Below, piece after piece: positions 17,279 through 25,529 of a DNA stretch of 64,000 nucleotides. The first letter of the stretch is position 1. Each line of letters starts with the position of its first letter. The notes below the pieces were generated by a model. That model did not search any database. It saw only the letters and a program-made list of their open reading frames with translations, and was not told where the DNA came from. This DNA is from a virus, in IMG/VR virus record IMGVR_UViG_3300025137_000023, positions 19,291 to 83,290 of that record; one strand, 5' to 3'. Position numbers and translations under genes: made by a program.

Positions 17279-18007
17279 TTGGGCAAACGTAGACACAGAA
17301 AAGAAGAATATATGTATATCTCACAAGATAATCACTATAATAACACTGCACGACATAAAAAACAAGTCAATATAATTCCTAGAAGTAGAACGCAGGAATC
17401 CTATGTAGATGCATTACTCACGTCAAATAAGAGTATTGTATTTGCTTCAGGACCAGCAGGAACGGGTAAAACCCTTATTGCTATGCTTTCGGCTATTAAA
17501 CATTTTAAACAAGGAGAAGTTGATAAAATTATTATGACCAGACCAGCAGTTGGTGTAGATGATGAGAAACATGGATTCTTACCAGGTGATCTCAACCAAA
17601 AAATGGAACCATGGACTCGTCCATTGTTCGATGTTTTACACGAATATTACTCTCCTAAAGAAACAGCCAAAATGCTAGACGAACAAATCATCGAAATATC
17701 ACCCCTAGCATTTATGAGAGGTCGCACATTTAAAAATGCATATATCGTCGCAGACGAAATGCAAAATGCAACGCCAAATCAGATGAAGATGCTATTGACC
17801 AGAATCGGCGAAGGAAGTAAAATTGTTGTAACCGGAGATGTTAAACAGACTGATCGAAGTAATAAAGACAACGGCTTATTAGATTTCATGAAACTTGTAC
17901 AAACAAAAGATTCAAAATATATTGAATGTGTACAATTTTCACATAATGATATTGAACGTCATCCAGCAGTAACGGAGGTATTAGCAATTTATGGTGATAA
18001 TGATTAA
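17279..18007 (+). CDS. phoH: PhoH-like ATPase
   Basis: 242 residues. GPAGTGKTLIA is the Walker A motif, VADEMQNA the Walker B, and TGDVKQTD a sensor-type motif. PhoH belongs to the phosphate regulon in bacteria and is very common in marine phages; it is thought to act as an RNA-linked NTPase, but its exact phage role is unsettled. It uses a TTG start with a perfect ribosome site. It converges on a PiT-type phosphate permease gene. Confidence 0.92.
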   Translation: MGKRRHRKEEYMYISQDNHYNNTARHKKQVNIIPRSRTQESYVDALLTSNKSIVFASGPAGTGKTLIAMLSAIKHFKQGEVDKIIMTRPAVGVDDEKHGFLPGDLNQKMEPWTRPLFDVLHEYYSPKETAKMLDEQIIEISPLAFMRGRTFKNAYIVADEMQNATPNQMKMLLTRIGEGSKIVVTGDVKQTDRSNKDNGLLDFMKLVQTKDSKYIECVQFSHNDIERHPAVTEVLAIYGDND

Positions 18008-18021
18008 GTAAATTTTATAAT

Positions 18022-18084
18022 GTAGTGTTCCGGACACTACTGCTATGAATACTGTATCGGTGATTATGGGTGAGCCGAAACCCA
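18022..18084. terminator. Two hairpins between convergent phoH and permease genes
   Basis: GTAGTGT/ACACTAC with loop TCCGG (18022-18040), and TGGGT/ACCCA (18067-18084). They lie in the 87-base gap between convergent stops. There is no clear U tract, so termination is likely but unproven. Confidence 0.5.
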
Positions 18085-18094
18085 CCCACTATCT

Positions 18095-19057
18095 TTAAAA
18101 TCCGTTTGGTATTAATACATAGTGAATTGTAATAACAATACCTACTGATGCTAACAATCCTGTTATCATCTTAAGAAAGTCTTTGCCAACTAAAGGAAAT
18201 ACTACTTTTAGTTTTCCATTGCCTAGCATAGTTGCCATTGCAAGTTCACGTCCACATAATAGTCCAACAAATACCCATGTTGTTGACATTGGGATATCAT
18301 TGAGTTCTTTAAAGAACCAAAGCACTAACCAATAAAACAAATCAATTAACGTTGCACTTCTTACATATCTTGTATTGTGCTTTTCTAATACAATTTGTTG
18401 TATTTTTCCTCCACGTTCTCTAAACATAAAGAACAAGCCTATAACAAACACAAGGCTTATCATAACCATTAATTCAAAGTTTACTTGTCTTGGCAGGAAT
18501 ACGGCAATGTTTGCCATGTCATGACTTAACCAAGTCCACCATAAAAAACCAGTAGTTACCCATTGACCAACTCGCCAATATACTTTGTGTTTTTCTTTTA
18601 CAGGGTCGTGCTTTTCATCTATAAATTTAGTTATAACAATCCATATGGCATAAGCCGCCACTGCCGCGACTGCATAACCCATAATAGATTTCATTAACAT
18701 TTTTTCTAATACAAATGTACTAGCAAATGCCGACAATACTAAAAATGATGTACTAACAGGAATACCTACCCTTGTTAGTATTAAAAGTAAAGCAGGTGCC
18801 ATTGCATGATACCATTTTACTTCTTGCCACGGTATCCTATTAAGACGTCCGTATGATATATCTCCTCCATTCACTGTCCAGCCATACCATAAGGCCCAAA
18901 GCAAAACCGCCGATGCGGCGATCCATAAAGTTTTCCAATTAAATTTTTCGTTGTTTGATGCAATCCATGTACCGAGAGTTTGTACTGAATCGTTTGCGAT
19001 AACTGAATAAGCGGCTAGTAAAAAACCTACACCCATCCAAAGTGTTAATGCGTCCAT
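18095..19057 (-). CDS. PiT-family inorganic phosphate permease
   Basis: 320 residues from the ATG at 19057 (GGAGAT ribosome site); a TTG at 19078 is in frame. About eight to nine membrane helices. It shows the duplicated PiT signatures: IANDSVQTLGTW near the N-terminus with SHDMANIAVF as counterpart, and GIPVSTSFLVL with DIPMSTTWVFVG. The family moves phosphate with H+ or Na+ across the inner membrane. It is shorter than cellular PiT proteins (about 400-500). A sigma70-type promoter precedes it. It should raise phosphate uptake during infection. Confidence 0.82.
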   Translation of the reverse strand: MDALTLWMGVGFLLAAYSVIANDSVQTLGTWIASNNEKFNWKTLWIAASAVLLWALWYGWTVNGGDISYGRLNRIPWQEVKWYHAMAPALLLILTRVGIPVSTSFLVLSAFASTFVLEKMLMKSIMGYAVAAVAAYAIWIVITKFIDEKHDPVKEKHKVYWRVGQWVTTGFLWWTWLSHDMANIAVFLPRQVNFELMVMISLVFVIGLFFMFRERGGKIQQIVLEKHNTRYVRSATLIDLFYWLVLWFFKELNDIPMSTTWVFVGLLCGRELAMATMLGNGKLKVVFPLVGKDFLKMITGLLASVGIVITIHYVLIPNGF

Positions 19058-19114
19058 TTTATATCTCCATTCGACCAAGCTCGACGTTGCTTGAATTGAT
19101 TTATATATTATTTC

Positions 19115-19144
19115 ATTGTAACACTATTTACTTGGTAATGTCAA
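19115..19144 (-). promoter_or_regulatory. Sigma70-type promoter of phosphate permease
   Basis: TTGACA (19139-19144), 18-base spacer, TACAAT (19115-19120), minus strand. Confidence 0.65.
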
Positions 19145-19180
19145 AAGAAAGATTACAGTTTTGTTAAATGATTTGCAACC

Positions 19181-19762
19181 TTAGACTGTTACAATATTAT
19201 AGATGTGTTCCCAATCCTTTGCTATTGGGTAAGGATACTCGCCATTCATGTTGTGTCCATGTTCTACAAGTATAGGTTTAAGTCCTGCTTTTGATCCTGC
19301 TTCGCAGTTTACAGGTTTGTCTTCAATCCACCAAAGTTTGGATCCTTTGTATTGTGCAAGTGTTTCATCTTTATCGTCTCCAGTACCTAAACAAATTAGT
19401 TTAGTAAAGACTCCTTCTCCGAACAACTTGTCTAAATTTTTCTGTCTTAGCCTTTTTGCATATTTGTTGTTACTTAATGATGTAATGCAATGAAACTCCC
19501 AACCTTCGTCAGCAAGTTTTGTAACATATTGAACTGCGTCACGTAGAGCAGGTAAGTATCCGATTGTAGCACTTTCATTAAACTGTCTAATTAGTGTTTT
19601 AACTTGTGCTTTCGGAATACCATAACGTTCAGCCATATCGTATTTGAACTGGTATCCTTTTGTAGTTTTAAATCCATGTTCTTCCATCCAACAGTTAAAG
19701 GCGAACTCCCAATTAAGTAGTACACCATCTGCATCTGTTAATATAATTTTTTTCAATTTCAT
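19181..19762 (-). CDS. HAD-superfamily phosphatase
   Basis: 193 residues. The N-terminal ILTDADGVLLNWEFAF holds the DxDGV nucleophile motif; CITSLSN is motif II, and WWIEDKPVNCEAG contains the terminal acidic motif. It resembles phage 5'-nucleotidase/HAD phosphatases; the substrate is unknown. A sigma70-type promoter lies 32-60 bases upstream. Confidence 0.8.
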   Translation of the reverse strand: MKLKKIILTDADGVLLNWEFAFNCWMEEHGFKTTKGYQFKYDMAERYGIPKAQVKTLIRQFNESATIGYLPALRDAVQYVTKLADEGWEFHCITSLSNNKYAKRLRQKNLDKLFGEGVFTKLICLGTGDDKDETLAQYKGSKLWWIEDKPVNCEAGSKAGLKPILVEHGHNMNGEYPYPIAKDWEHIYNIVTV

Positions 19763-19793
19763 CTTCTTCTTTTATTGTTTAACTTACAATACT

Positions 19794-19821
19794 AATATAG
19801 CACATTATGTCGTTTTGTCAA
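19794..19821 (-). promoter_or_regulatory. Sigma70-type promoter
   Basis: TTGACA (19816-19821), 16 bases, TATATT (19794-19799), minus strand; it overlaps the end of the next upstream gene. Confidence 0.7.
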
Positions 19822-19975
19822 CCTTTTTTGCTTTAGATTTACCTTTCCAGCGATTTAATTTTTGCACGTCATCGGTTCTAGCACCCGGTTCACACACTGT
19901 AATTTTATTGCCTTTTGCTAACCATTCTTGTACTAGTTTATCGTGCTTAATTTGTTCTTCTTGAGTTATAGCCAT
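19805..19975 (-). CDS. Small basic hypothetical protein
   Basis: 56 residues from the ATG at 19975 (AGAAAGG ribosome site). A longer frame from 20020 would run through a strong hairpin and is unlikely. The charged protein ends KGKSKAKKVDKTT. Unknown. Confidence 0.65.
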   Translation of the reverse strand: MAITQEEQIKHDKLVQEWLAKGNKITVCEPGARTDDVQKLNRWKGKSKAKKVDKTT

Positions 19976-19996
19976 GTTAAGCCTTTCTGTAAGGTT

Positions 19997-20029
19997 GAAC
20001 CCCCAGCGACGGTACAACACTGGGGGTTC
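19997..20029. other. Strong 10-bp hairpin in intergenic RNA
   Basis: GAACCCCCAG (19997-20006) pairs perfectly with CTGGGGGTTC (20020-20029) around a 13-base loop. No U tract follows on either strand. The loop sequence CGGTAC (20010-20015) can also pair with GTACCG further right (20051-20056), so alternative folds are possible. Confidence 0.65.
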
Positions 20030-20066
20030 GTGTAAGTTAAGAAGGAGATCGTACCGTTAACTTGGT

Positions 20067-20789
20067 TCACGTTATCTTAACGTAATTAAGTTGTGATTCT
20101 TTAACACCATCGTACCACCTACTGAAATCAGTACGTTTTACTTTAGCATAAATTTTTACTTCTTTATTAACTTTATCAAGCCAATTATGTTGACTCCAAA
20201 AAGTAATTAGTTGATTATTGTTAGTAATACCAACATAGATATAACTAGTATAGTTACGACTATAAATTCCTGAAATAAGTTTAGCAGTAGTATTAATCTT
20301 AGTACCAACTGAACCAATCCAATCTCCTGTACAGGTTGCTAGTATCATATCTTCTAAACTCTCACGTTTTATAGTTCTTAAATATGTTTGTGGAATACTT
20401 GCAATTAATCCAAAATCGTAAGTAGTAATATCATCTTTTTCAAATGTTGCATATAAGTTAGATTCAAAACCATTTAGGTCTCCTGCTATGGCTCTCATAG
20501 CCAATCCTTCTAACCATTCAGAACATTCTTTTGAATTTTGTTTGTCTTTTTTTGAAGGGGTAATTTCTGTCTTGTTTAAGAGATCGATTGTTTCTGGTGT
20601 CATACCATAATGTACATCACTTAAATTAAATCGAATAATTTCTTTATTAGAAACTGTTTTAGGAACAGCCTTATTATCGATCATCTCGATTTCAGTATCC
20701 TTAACGTATTTCTTGTTGAAGGATTGTGAAGCAAATGCCATTGCTAATACGTCTGTGAATTTGAAAGTTTCTTTACCAAATTTTGACAT
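20067..20789 (-). CDS. Hypothetical early protein, 240 aa
   Basis: No recognised domain and no membrane segment. The C-terminal half is beta rich with many aromatics. A sigma70-type promoter lies directly upstream, so it is probably early. Cause for its sizeable fold is unknown. Confidence 0.7.
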   Translation of the reverse strand: MSKFGKETFKFTDVLAMAFASQSFNKKYVKDTEIEMIDNKAVPKTVSNKEIIRFNLSDVHYGMTPETIDLLNKTEITPSKKDKQNSKECSEWLEGLAMRAIAGDLNGFESNLYATFEKDDITTYDFGLIASIPQTYLRTIKRESLEDMILATCTGDWIGSVGTKINTTAKLISGIYSRNYTSYIYVGITNNNQLITFWSQHNWLDKVNKEVKIYAKVKRTDFSRWYDGVKESQLNYVKIT

Positions 20790-20819
20790 CTACTTCTCCT
20801 TTTAATTAACTATAATTAC

Positions 20820-20847
20820 AATATAACACAAAATGCCGTATTGTCAA
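20820..20847 (-). promoter_or_regulatory. Sigma70-type promoter
   Basis: TTGACA (20842-20847), 16 bases, TATATT (20820-20825) with extended -10 TG, minus strand. Confidence 0.7.
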
Positions 20848-20853
20848 CCTTTT

Positions 20854-20979
20854 TTATAGTCTTTTTGCGATTTTTTCTTTAGTAAATTCTGCCGCACCTG
20901 TAACATCTTTTCCAATGCCAGCAACAGTTGAACAAGCACCTAGAGATAGTGCTATTATAATAATCATAATGTATTTCAT
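20854..20979 (-). CDS. Entericidin-like small lipoprotein
   Basis: 41 residues, MKYIMIIIIALSLGACSTVA followed by GIGKDVTGAAEFTKEKIAKRL. The signal peptide ends at lipobox LGAC. The mature start CSTxxGIGKDV matches the entericidin A/B pattern (CNTxxGxGxDI), and the rest is a short amphipathic helix. Entericidins are small membrane lipoproteins linked to bacteriolysis. The start overlaps the upstream stop (ATGA). Confidence 0.75.
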   Translation of the reverse strand: MKYIMIIIIALSLGACSTVAGIGKDVTGAAEFTKEKIAKRL

Positions 20980-21131
20980 TGATCTTCTTCCTTTTTTATG
21001 TAAAAATGTGGATACGCCTTTGGACGTTGTTCTTTGACCTGTTCTAAATACTCATTTGCATCCGACTCAGAGTCAAACTTTGCAACGACAACTTCGTCGT
21101 GTACTCTCGGAATGTATATGACTTGAAACAT
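20976..21131 (-). CDS. Small hypothetical protein, 51 aa
   Basis: Starts MFQVIYIPRVHDEVVVAKFD and ends with an acidic KKEEDQ. Its stop overlaps the entericidin-like start, and its own start follows the upstream stop directly, so the three genes are coupled. Unknown function. Confidence 0.65.
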   Translation of the reverse strand: MFQVIYIPRVHDEVVVAKFDSESDANEYLEQVKEQRPKAYPHFYIKKEEDQ

Positions 21132-21458
21132 CTACTCACCCACCCAAGCCTTTTCAAGTTTTTCGGCGTGCTTTTGTTTAAGCATATCTAGTTTCTTTTT
21201 ATTTTTAGGTGCATGAATTTCTTTATTTGCATAATCGATTAATTGCATCTCTTCTGGCTTTAAGTCTTTGGCTCTGATGCTCCAAAGTTCTCCAAACCTA
21301 CTTAAACGATATCCTAAGTCAGATAGTTTATTTGCTCTGATATCATCTTTTTCGATAAATGCTAGATCCATCATATCCTTACCTAATTGCATAACTTCCA
21401 TCTCATTGGAAGTAATGTCGTAAATGCTCATGGTTTTACCCGTCATTTGATTAGTCAT
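21132..21458 (-). CDS. Hypothetical helical protein, 108 aa
   Basis: Charged, mainly helical, with no known motif. The Lys-rich C-terminus (APKNKKKLDMLKQKHAEKLE) may form a coil. Lies between the SprT-like gene and two small genes in one early-type unit. Confidence 0.65.
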   Translation of the reverse strand: MTNQMTGKTMSIYDITSNEMEVMQLGKDMMDLAFIEKDDIRANKLSDLGYRLSRFGELWSIRAKDLKPEEMQLIDYANKEIHAPKNKKKLDMLKQKHAEKLEKAWVGE

Positions 21459-21481
21459 TGTAGCCCTCTTCTATGTTTTGA

Positions 21482-21988
21482 TTATTTAAGTTTAAGTGTC
21501 GTGTCTTTGTGGTCTTGATTACAAGTCCACTTTTGTTTAGATAACTTGTTCGCTTGAGCCCAGCGGATAAACAAACCAAGTTCTCTGCCATGTGCTTCAA
21601 CTTCCCAAGGGTAGTCGTAGTAATTTTCGTCATTTTCTTCAAACATCTTACCGCACCAACGTATTTTGTCAGCCCGGGCCATGTCAACCATTTCGCCTTT
21701 AGCAAACTGTTTAACGTGAACCATTTCGTGTGCAATAGTTTCAAGTAACCTACGAAGTCGTAATTTACTATCTGCTCGGACAGTAAACTCACGTGGTCTC
21801 CAGTTGTTGTCTTCCCAACATGAATCACCATACACTTGCTCCTTTTTCATTAAATTGGCTACAAGTTGTATTTCGACGTCTAAGTTCTTTTGGAGTCGCT
21901 TTGACATCAGAGTGTCTGCCGCAAATCTGGCTAGACTCTCTACATAATTTCGCTGGGTTTTGCACCCACCTGTCACTGAAATTTTCAT
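21482..21988 (-). CDS. SprT-like zinc metalloprotease
   Basis: 168 residues. TIAHEMVHVKQF (H87, E88, H91) is the HExxH zinc site, and a later EVEAHGREL could give the third ligand. SprT/Spartan-type proteins cut DNA-bound or other proteins; here the target is unknown. A consensus-like sigma70 promoter lies upstream, so it is probably early. Confidence 0.8.
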   Translation of the reverse strand: MKISVTGGCKTQRNYVESLARFAADTLMSKRLQKNLDVEIQLVANLMKKEQVYGDSCWEDNNWRPREFTVRADSKLRLRRLLETIAHEMVHVKQFAKGEMVDMARADKIRWCGKMFEENDENYYDYPWEVEAHGRELGLFIRWAQANKLSKQKWTCNQDHKDTTLKLK

Positions 21989-22022
21989 ATCTGTTCTCTA
22001 TACTATTTAACATCATACACAC

Positions 22023-22050
22023 ATTATAACATAAGCAGATTATCTGTCAA
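22023..22050 (-). promoter_or_regulatory. Consensus sigma70 promoter
   Basis: TTGACA (22045-22050), 16 bases, TATAAT (22023-22028), minus strand; both hexamers are perfect. Confidence 0.8.
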
Positions 22051-22119
22051 CCTATAAAAAACCCTTTATTTTCAACGATTGCGATATTTTGTAATAAAAA
22101 TTATTTAAAAAAGATATCA

Positions 22120-22596
22120 TTAAACTACCATATTATCCTTTTTTCTACCCAGATAATCCTGTTCCATAATAGTTTTGATATTATGGCACGTTTTACATAA
22201 TGCACTTATATTCTCCTGTGTATCGTCTCCGCCCATGGATTTAAGCACTTGATGATCTCCATCCATAACAGATCTCATTGCTCTTAATCTAACAAAAGGA
22301 TCCTCTATTTGATCAAATCTTGGATCTTCTTGTACATTATATCCACAGCCAGGAAAACTTTCAGTACCTACACACACCCAGCCTCTATAGAATGTATGTG
22401 GTCTATCAGGTTTACCAAGTCCTCCATATGGAACACTTTTTAACTGATGATCTCTGCATAAACAATCTCCACCAGGACCTTGATGTACACTTAATAGTTT
22501 ATTACAATCCACTAGTTTACACGTTAAGCCTAATTGTGCTTGTTTCATTCTTACACTAGAACTTTTAAGTTTGTCTTTGTTAGGATCTCTAATCAT
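22120..22596 (-). CDS. HNH endonuclease-like protein
   Basis: 158 residues. DGDHQVLKSMGGDDTQENIS followed by ALCKTCHNIK matches the HNH pattern, with two CxxC-type zinc pairs (CKTC, and CKLVDC/CLC earlier). It may nick DNA; a homing or a repair role is equally possible. It overlaps the upstream ParB-like gene by eight bases. Confidence 0.75.
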   Translation of the reverse strand: MIRDPNKDKLKSSSVRMKQAQLGLTCKLVDCNKLLSVHQGPGGDCLCRDHQLKSVPYGGLGKPDRPHTFYRGWVCVGTESFPGCGYNVQEDPRFDQIEDPFVRLRAMRSVMDGDHQVLKSMGGDDTQENISALCKTCHNIKTIMEQDYLGRKKDNMVV

Positions 22597-23737
22597 TCCA
22601 AAGATCCATTTTATCTACTGCCCAAAGATGTTTATACTTTGGTGTTTTAAGTTTTGTACTCTTTTTCATTTGTGCAATTAAGAATGGTACACCAAATCTG
22701 GGCTCTGTAGTAAAGTTACTTTTTTGCTTTTCTGCCCAGGCTTCAGGGTTAGATTTTTTAAACCAATTTTCATATGCAATTTTTACTTTGCTCCAGAATG
22801 GTCCTTTTTCTGACCAATTACTATTAAGATAATCTTTTACAAATGAAACAAATTCTAATAGATACTTGTCATCAACTTTTATATTATCTTTTAAACAGTG
22901 GTCAAAATAATCATAAAGTACTCTAGCCTCTTTTGCCTGTACAGGTCTATTAGCATTCATGTATTGCCAATACCTACCAAACATTTTTGTAACTTCAACA
23001 TCTTTACGTTTCTCTGGAGTTTTTGACATAATTGTATCAGACAACAAAGTAAATGCACCTACTTGAGTATGATCACCAAACTTTTCAGCAGTTGCAAACA
23101 AACCACATTTTTCAAAAATGTTGTTTATCTCTGCACTCTTAATCCAATTTGGATCATCACTGTTATCTACATTTACACCAAAAACGTGTCCAGTATACAA
23201 GTCAATTGGTTGTACTTGTAGTTTACCTTCTTGCGAATTTAGTTTAATATAGTTTTCACGAATTTCTAATCTTTTGCTAACAGGATATATGTTACAAGGA
23301 ACTTCTACTTCTACTTGTCTTTGTCCAAATACTCTTGTTAATATAATATACCAAACAATCGATGTGTGCTGACCTTCCCAACATACATAATTGCCATCTT
23401 GCTTATAAACTTGCAAAGGCATACACATTGTTTCTCTAAAGTTACCAAGTATATCTGTTACCCAAGTCAAGTCTAGTGGACGTTGCATTGTTGTATCAAT
23501 TAATATCTCATCGAACTTTACTGGAATTCCTTGTACAAGGCCCTTCATATCACTAAACTTTTTTAAGTTAGGATGACGCCTTTTGAATTCATCTACTATT
23601 TGTTCTATTATGGGAAGGAAATATTGTGATTTATTTAAGGCTTCTTCTAGCCTTGTTTCTAAATCTACATAATTGCTCTCTATTTTGCTATACTTTGAAT
23701 TTACTTCATCTGCATAACGAGTAAAGGGTTGACTCAT
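22589..23737 (-). CDS. ParB/DGQHR-like protein
   Basis: 382 residues. The N-terminal part has a ParB-fold pattern: an IPVKFDEILID strand, then VCWEGQHTSIVWY, which resembles the DGQHR/ParB active loop but with Trp-Glu instead of the usual Asp. The remaining 250 residues are helical and unknown. The tandem with an HNH gene suggests a DNA transaction pair. A sigma70-type promoter is upstream. Confidence 0.6.
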   Translation of the reverse strand: MSQPFTRYADEVNSKYSKIESNYVDLETRLEEALNKSQYFLPIIEQIVDEFKRRHPNLKKFSDMKGLVQGIPVKFDEILIDTTMQRPLDLTWVTDILGNFRETMCMPLQVYKQDGNYVCWEGQHTSIVWYIILTRVFGQRQVEVEVPCNIYPVSKRLEIRENYIKLNSQEGKLQVQPIDLYTGHVFGVNVDNSDDPNWIKSAEINNIFEKCGLFATAEKFGDHTQVGAFTLLSDTIMSKTPEKRKDVEVTKMFGRYWQYMNANRPVQAKEARVLYDYFDHCLKDNIKVDDKYLLEFVSFVKDYLNSNWSEKGPFWSKVKIAYENWFKKSNPEAWAEKQKSNFTTEPRFGVPFLIAQMKKSTKLKTPKYKHLWAVDKMDLWND

Positions 23738-23796
23738 TTTTTGCTCCTATTCTTTATCGGCTTTTTAGCCTTAGGTTTTTATTAACTTATATACAT

Positions 23797-23824
23797 ATAA
23801 TAACATATCTAGTCAGTCTGTCAA
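23797..23824 (-). promoter_or_regulatory. Sigma70-type promoter
   Basis: TTGACA (23819-23824), 16 bases, TATTAT (23797-23802), extended -10 TG, minus strand. Confidence 0.7.
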
Positions 23825-23846
23825 CCGGTTTTTTTGCACTTTTTTA

Positions 23847-23854
23847 AATAAATA
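23847..23854 (+). promoter_or_regulatory. T4-late-type promoter, plus strand
   Basis: AATAAATA, 33 bases before the ATG at 23887. It sits back to back with the early promoter of the ParB-like gene. ATTTAT just before the ribosome site AAGGAG is complementary to the element. Confidence 0.65.
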
Positions 23855-23886
23855 TGTATGAAGGGCATAATTTATAAGGAGATATC

Positions 23887-24306
23887 ATGGATATCAAAAA
23901 AGTTATGACCTGGCTTCCTATCGCCCTTGCCCTGATAGGTTCTCTATATACTGGTATAAATGTGGTATCTAAACTTAACAATACCATAGAACAACATACT
24001 ATTAGCATCAATAGTTTGACTGCTACAGTAAAAGGTTTAGACGACAAATACACTATAGAGATTAAAAATTTAACACAAAAATACACTGAAGCAAGAGAAG
24101 AACTTGTTGCTGAAATGACTCGTGTATGGACAGAGATTGCACAAGTAAGAGCTAAATCAGATTCTTTACAACAAGGGTCATATAAAACAGCCAGCCAAGC
24201 AGAATTAAGAGCATTAGAAGATAGTTACTACAAACTATACGATTCTTTACAACAACTCACATACGATATAAAAGATTTAAAACGTGAATTGACGGGTGGG
24301 TATTAA
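23887..24306 (+). CDS. Membrane-anchored coiled-coil protein
   Basis: 139 residues. The N-terminal helix (about 8-28, LPIALALIGSLYTGINVV) is followed by a long coiled coil to the end. It has i-spanin-like topology but lies far from the endolysin and may serve in envelope contact. Strong ribosome site AAGGAGATATC. Overlaps or abuts the next gene. Confidence 0.7.
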   Translation: MDIKKVMTWLPIALALIGSLYTGINVVSKLNNTIEQHTISINSLTATVKGLDDKYTIEIKNLTQKYTEAREELVAEMTRVWTEIAQVRAKSDSLQQGSYKTASQAELRALEDSYYKLYDSLQQLTYDIKDLKRELTGGY

Positions 24307-24307
24307 T

Positions 24308-24814
24308 ATGGAGAGTATAAGGATGGACTTACGTTTTACATTTTTGTTATTAACATTATTAGCCTTATTGGCATTATTTGTTAAACCAGCTCATGCAAGA
24401 AACGACTACTTACAATACGACCAGCATTGTCAAGGTATTACACTAGAACCATATATGGAATACAGTCAAAGTACTAACAGAGGTACTGGATCAAGTAATA
24501 GTGGATATAATGATGATAGAGGTAGTATTGGTGTACGTTTAAGTATTCCTTTACAATCTACTTGCTCAAAACGTTATAGAGGAATTGTAACAGAAAATGC
24601 CGCCATTAGACAGCAACTTGAATTGTTAAAAATGTGTGGTAGATACAAAGGACTTGAATTAGGACCTGACTTTAAAGAACTTAAAGATAAGTGTTCTCAA
24701 GTTTGGAAATCTGAAGAATTACAGAAAAAGCAAGACGCAGAAGAGTTAGAATTTAAAAAGCAACAAGAAGAATTAAACAAGTCATTTGAAAATCTTAAAA
24801 AAGATACAAAATAA
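24308..24814 (+). CDS. Exported protein with beta start and coiled-coil tail
   Basis: About 168 residues from the ATG at 24308; GTG at 24296 and ATG at 24323 (behind GGAGAG) are alternatives. Signal peptide LLLTLLALLALFVKPAHA with a likely cut after AHA. The mature protein has three cysteines and a very charged C-terminal coil (from about 125). With the preceding membrane coil protein it may form an inner-outer membrane pair. It ends before a bidirectional terminator. Confidence 0.65.
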   Translation: MESIRMDLRFTFLLLTLLALLALFVKPAHARNDYLQYDQHCQGITLEPYMEYSQSTNRGTGSSNSGYNDDRGSIGVRLSIPLQSTCSKRYRGIVTENAAIRQQLELLKMCGRYKGLELGPDFKELKDKCSQVWKSEELQKKQDAEELEFKKQQEELNKSFENLKKDTK

Positions 24815-24821
24815 TAAGTCA

Positions 24822-24866
24822 TAAAAAAGCCCGGGTATCGTTTTATCGTCCCGGGCTTATTTTTAA
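24822..24866. terminator. Bidirectional rho-independent terminator
   Basis: GCCCGGG (24829-24835) pairs with CCCGGGC (24850-24856), flanked by A6 on one side and a T-rich run on the other, between convergent genes. Confidence 0.88.
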
Positions 24867-25472
24867 TTAAAAGTTAATAATCATACCAAGTGCTAATTCC
24901 TTGTCTTCAAGGTCAAAGCCATTTGAACGATCTTCAACAATAGATGCACTTAATGTCATCTTGTCGCTTACCTTAAATAAAGATCCGTATTCTAGATAAG
25001 AATCATTTCTATCAAAATCAGTAAAGCCACCACTCTTAGACTGCCAGTCAAAACCGACCTCTACAAAAGGTGTTAGTGCATTCATTTCTTTTTGAACACC
25101 TATATACGGAGAAGCAGTTAATGTTTCATCAGTTAAACTATCTCCCCATTTATAAGCCATTCCGGCACCAACATATGTTTCTGCAAATGGATCGGTATCA
25201 ATACCGCCACCTAATGGAAACATTAATTGCTTTGTTGCTTTTAATTGGTAATCTTGTACACTACCATTTTGAAAGAACTTAAATTCACCATTAAATGCAC
25301 CTAAGTTTTTGGCGATGCCATACTCGTTTGCACCAGTTTCTGGTGTTTTAATTGATACTGCATAATCGTCAGTAACTGCTACTAACTCTATCGTACCGTT
25401 ATTATAGTTTTCTGCAAACGCCGATGTTGCCATCAGTGTTAACAATGCTACTACACTCATTAATTTTTTCAT
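24867..25472 (-). CDS. Phage-encoded outer-membrane beta-barrel protein
   Basis: 201 residues. Signal peptide MKKLMSVVALLTLMATSAFA with cleavage after AFA. The mature part shows alternating hydrophobic strands and ends in Phe (LGMIINF), the BAM targeting signature. It resembles small 8- to 10-strand porin-like or OmpA-type barrels. A plausible role is changing the infected cell surface, for example superinfection exclusion; this is inference. The leader RNA has alternative hairpins (25498-25529). Confidence 0.8.
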   Translation of the reverse strand: MKKLMSVVALLTLMATSAFAENYNNGTIELVAVTDDYAVSIKTPETGANEYGIAKNLGAFNGEFKFFQNGSVQDYQLKATKQLMFPLGGGIDTDPFAETYVGAGMAYKWGDSLTDETLTASPYIGVQKEMNALTPFVEVGFDWQSKSGGFTDFDRNDSYLEYGSLFKVSDKMTLSASIVEDRSNGFDLEDKELALGMIINF

Positions 25473-25497
25473 ATATATTTTTCCTTATTATGAATAT

Positions 25498-25529
25498 ACA
25501 ATTACGTCCTGTAATTGTGTTAATCACAA
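25498..25529 (-). other. Mutually exclusive leader hairpins before outer-membrane gene
   Basis: ACAATTAC (25498-25505) pairs with GTAATTGT (25511-25518). TTGTG (25515-25519) can instead pair with CACAA (25525-25529). The two stems share bases and cannot form together. The 111-base gap holds no clear sigma70 or late element. Confidence 0.5.

Noticed and set aside
21451-21831. 126-residue minus-strand frame
   Set aside because: It lies in another frame over the SprT-like gene; the HExxH protein is clearly the real product.
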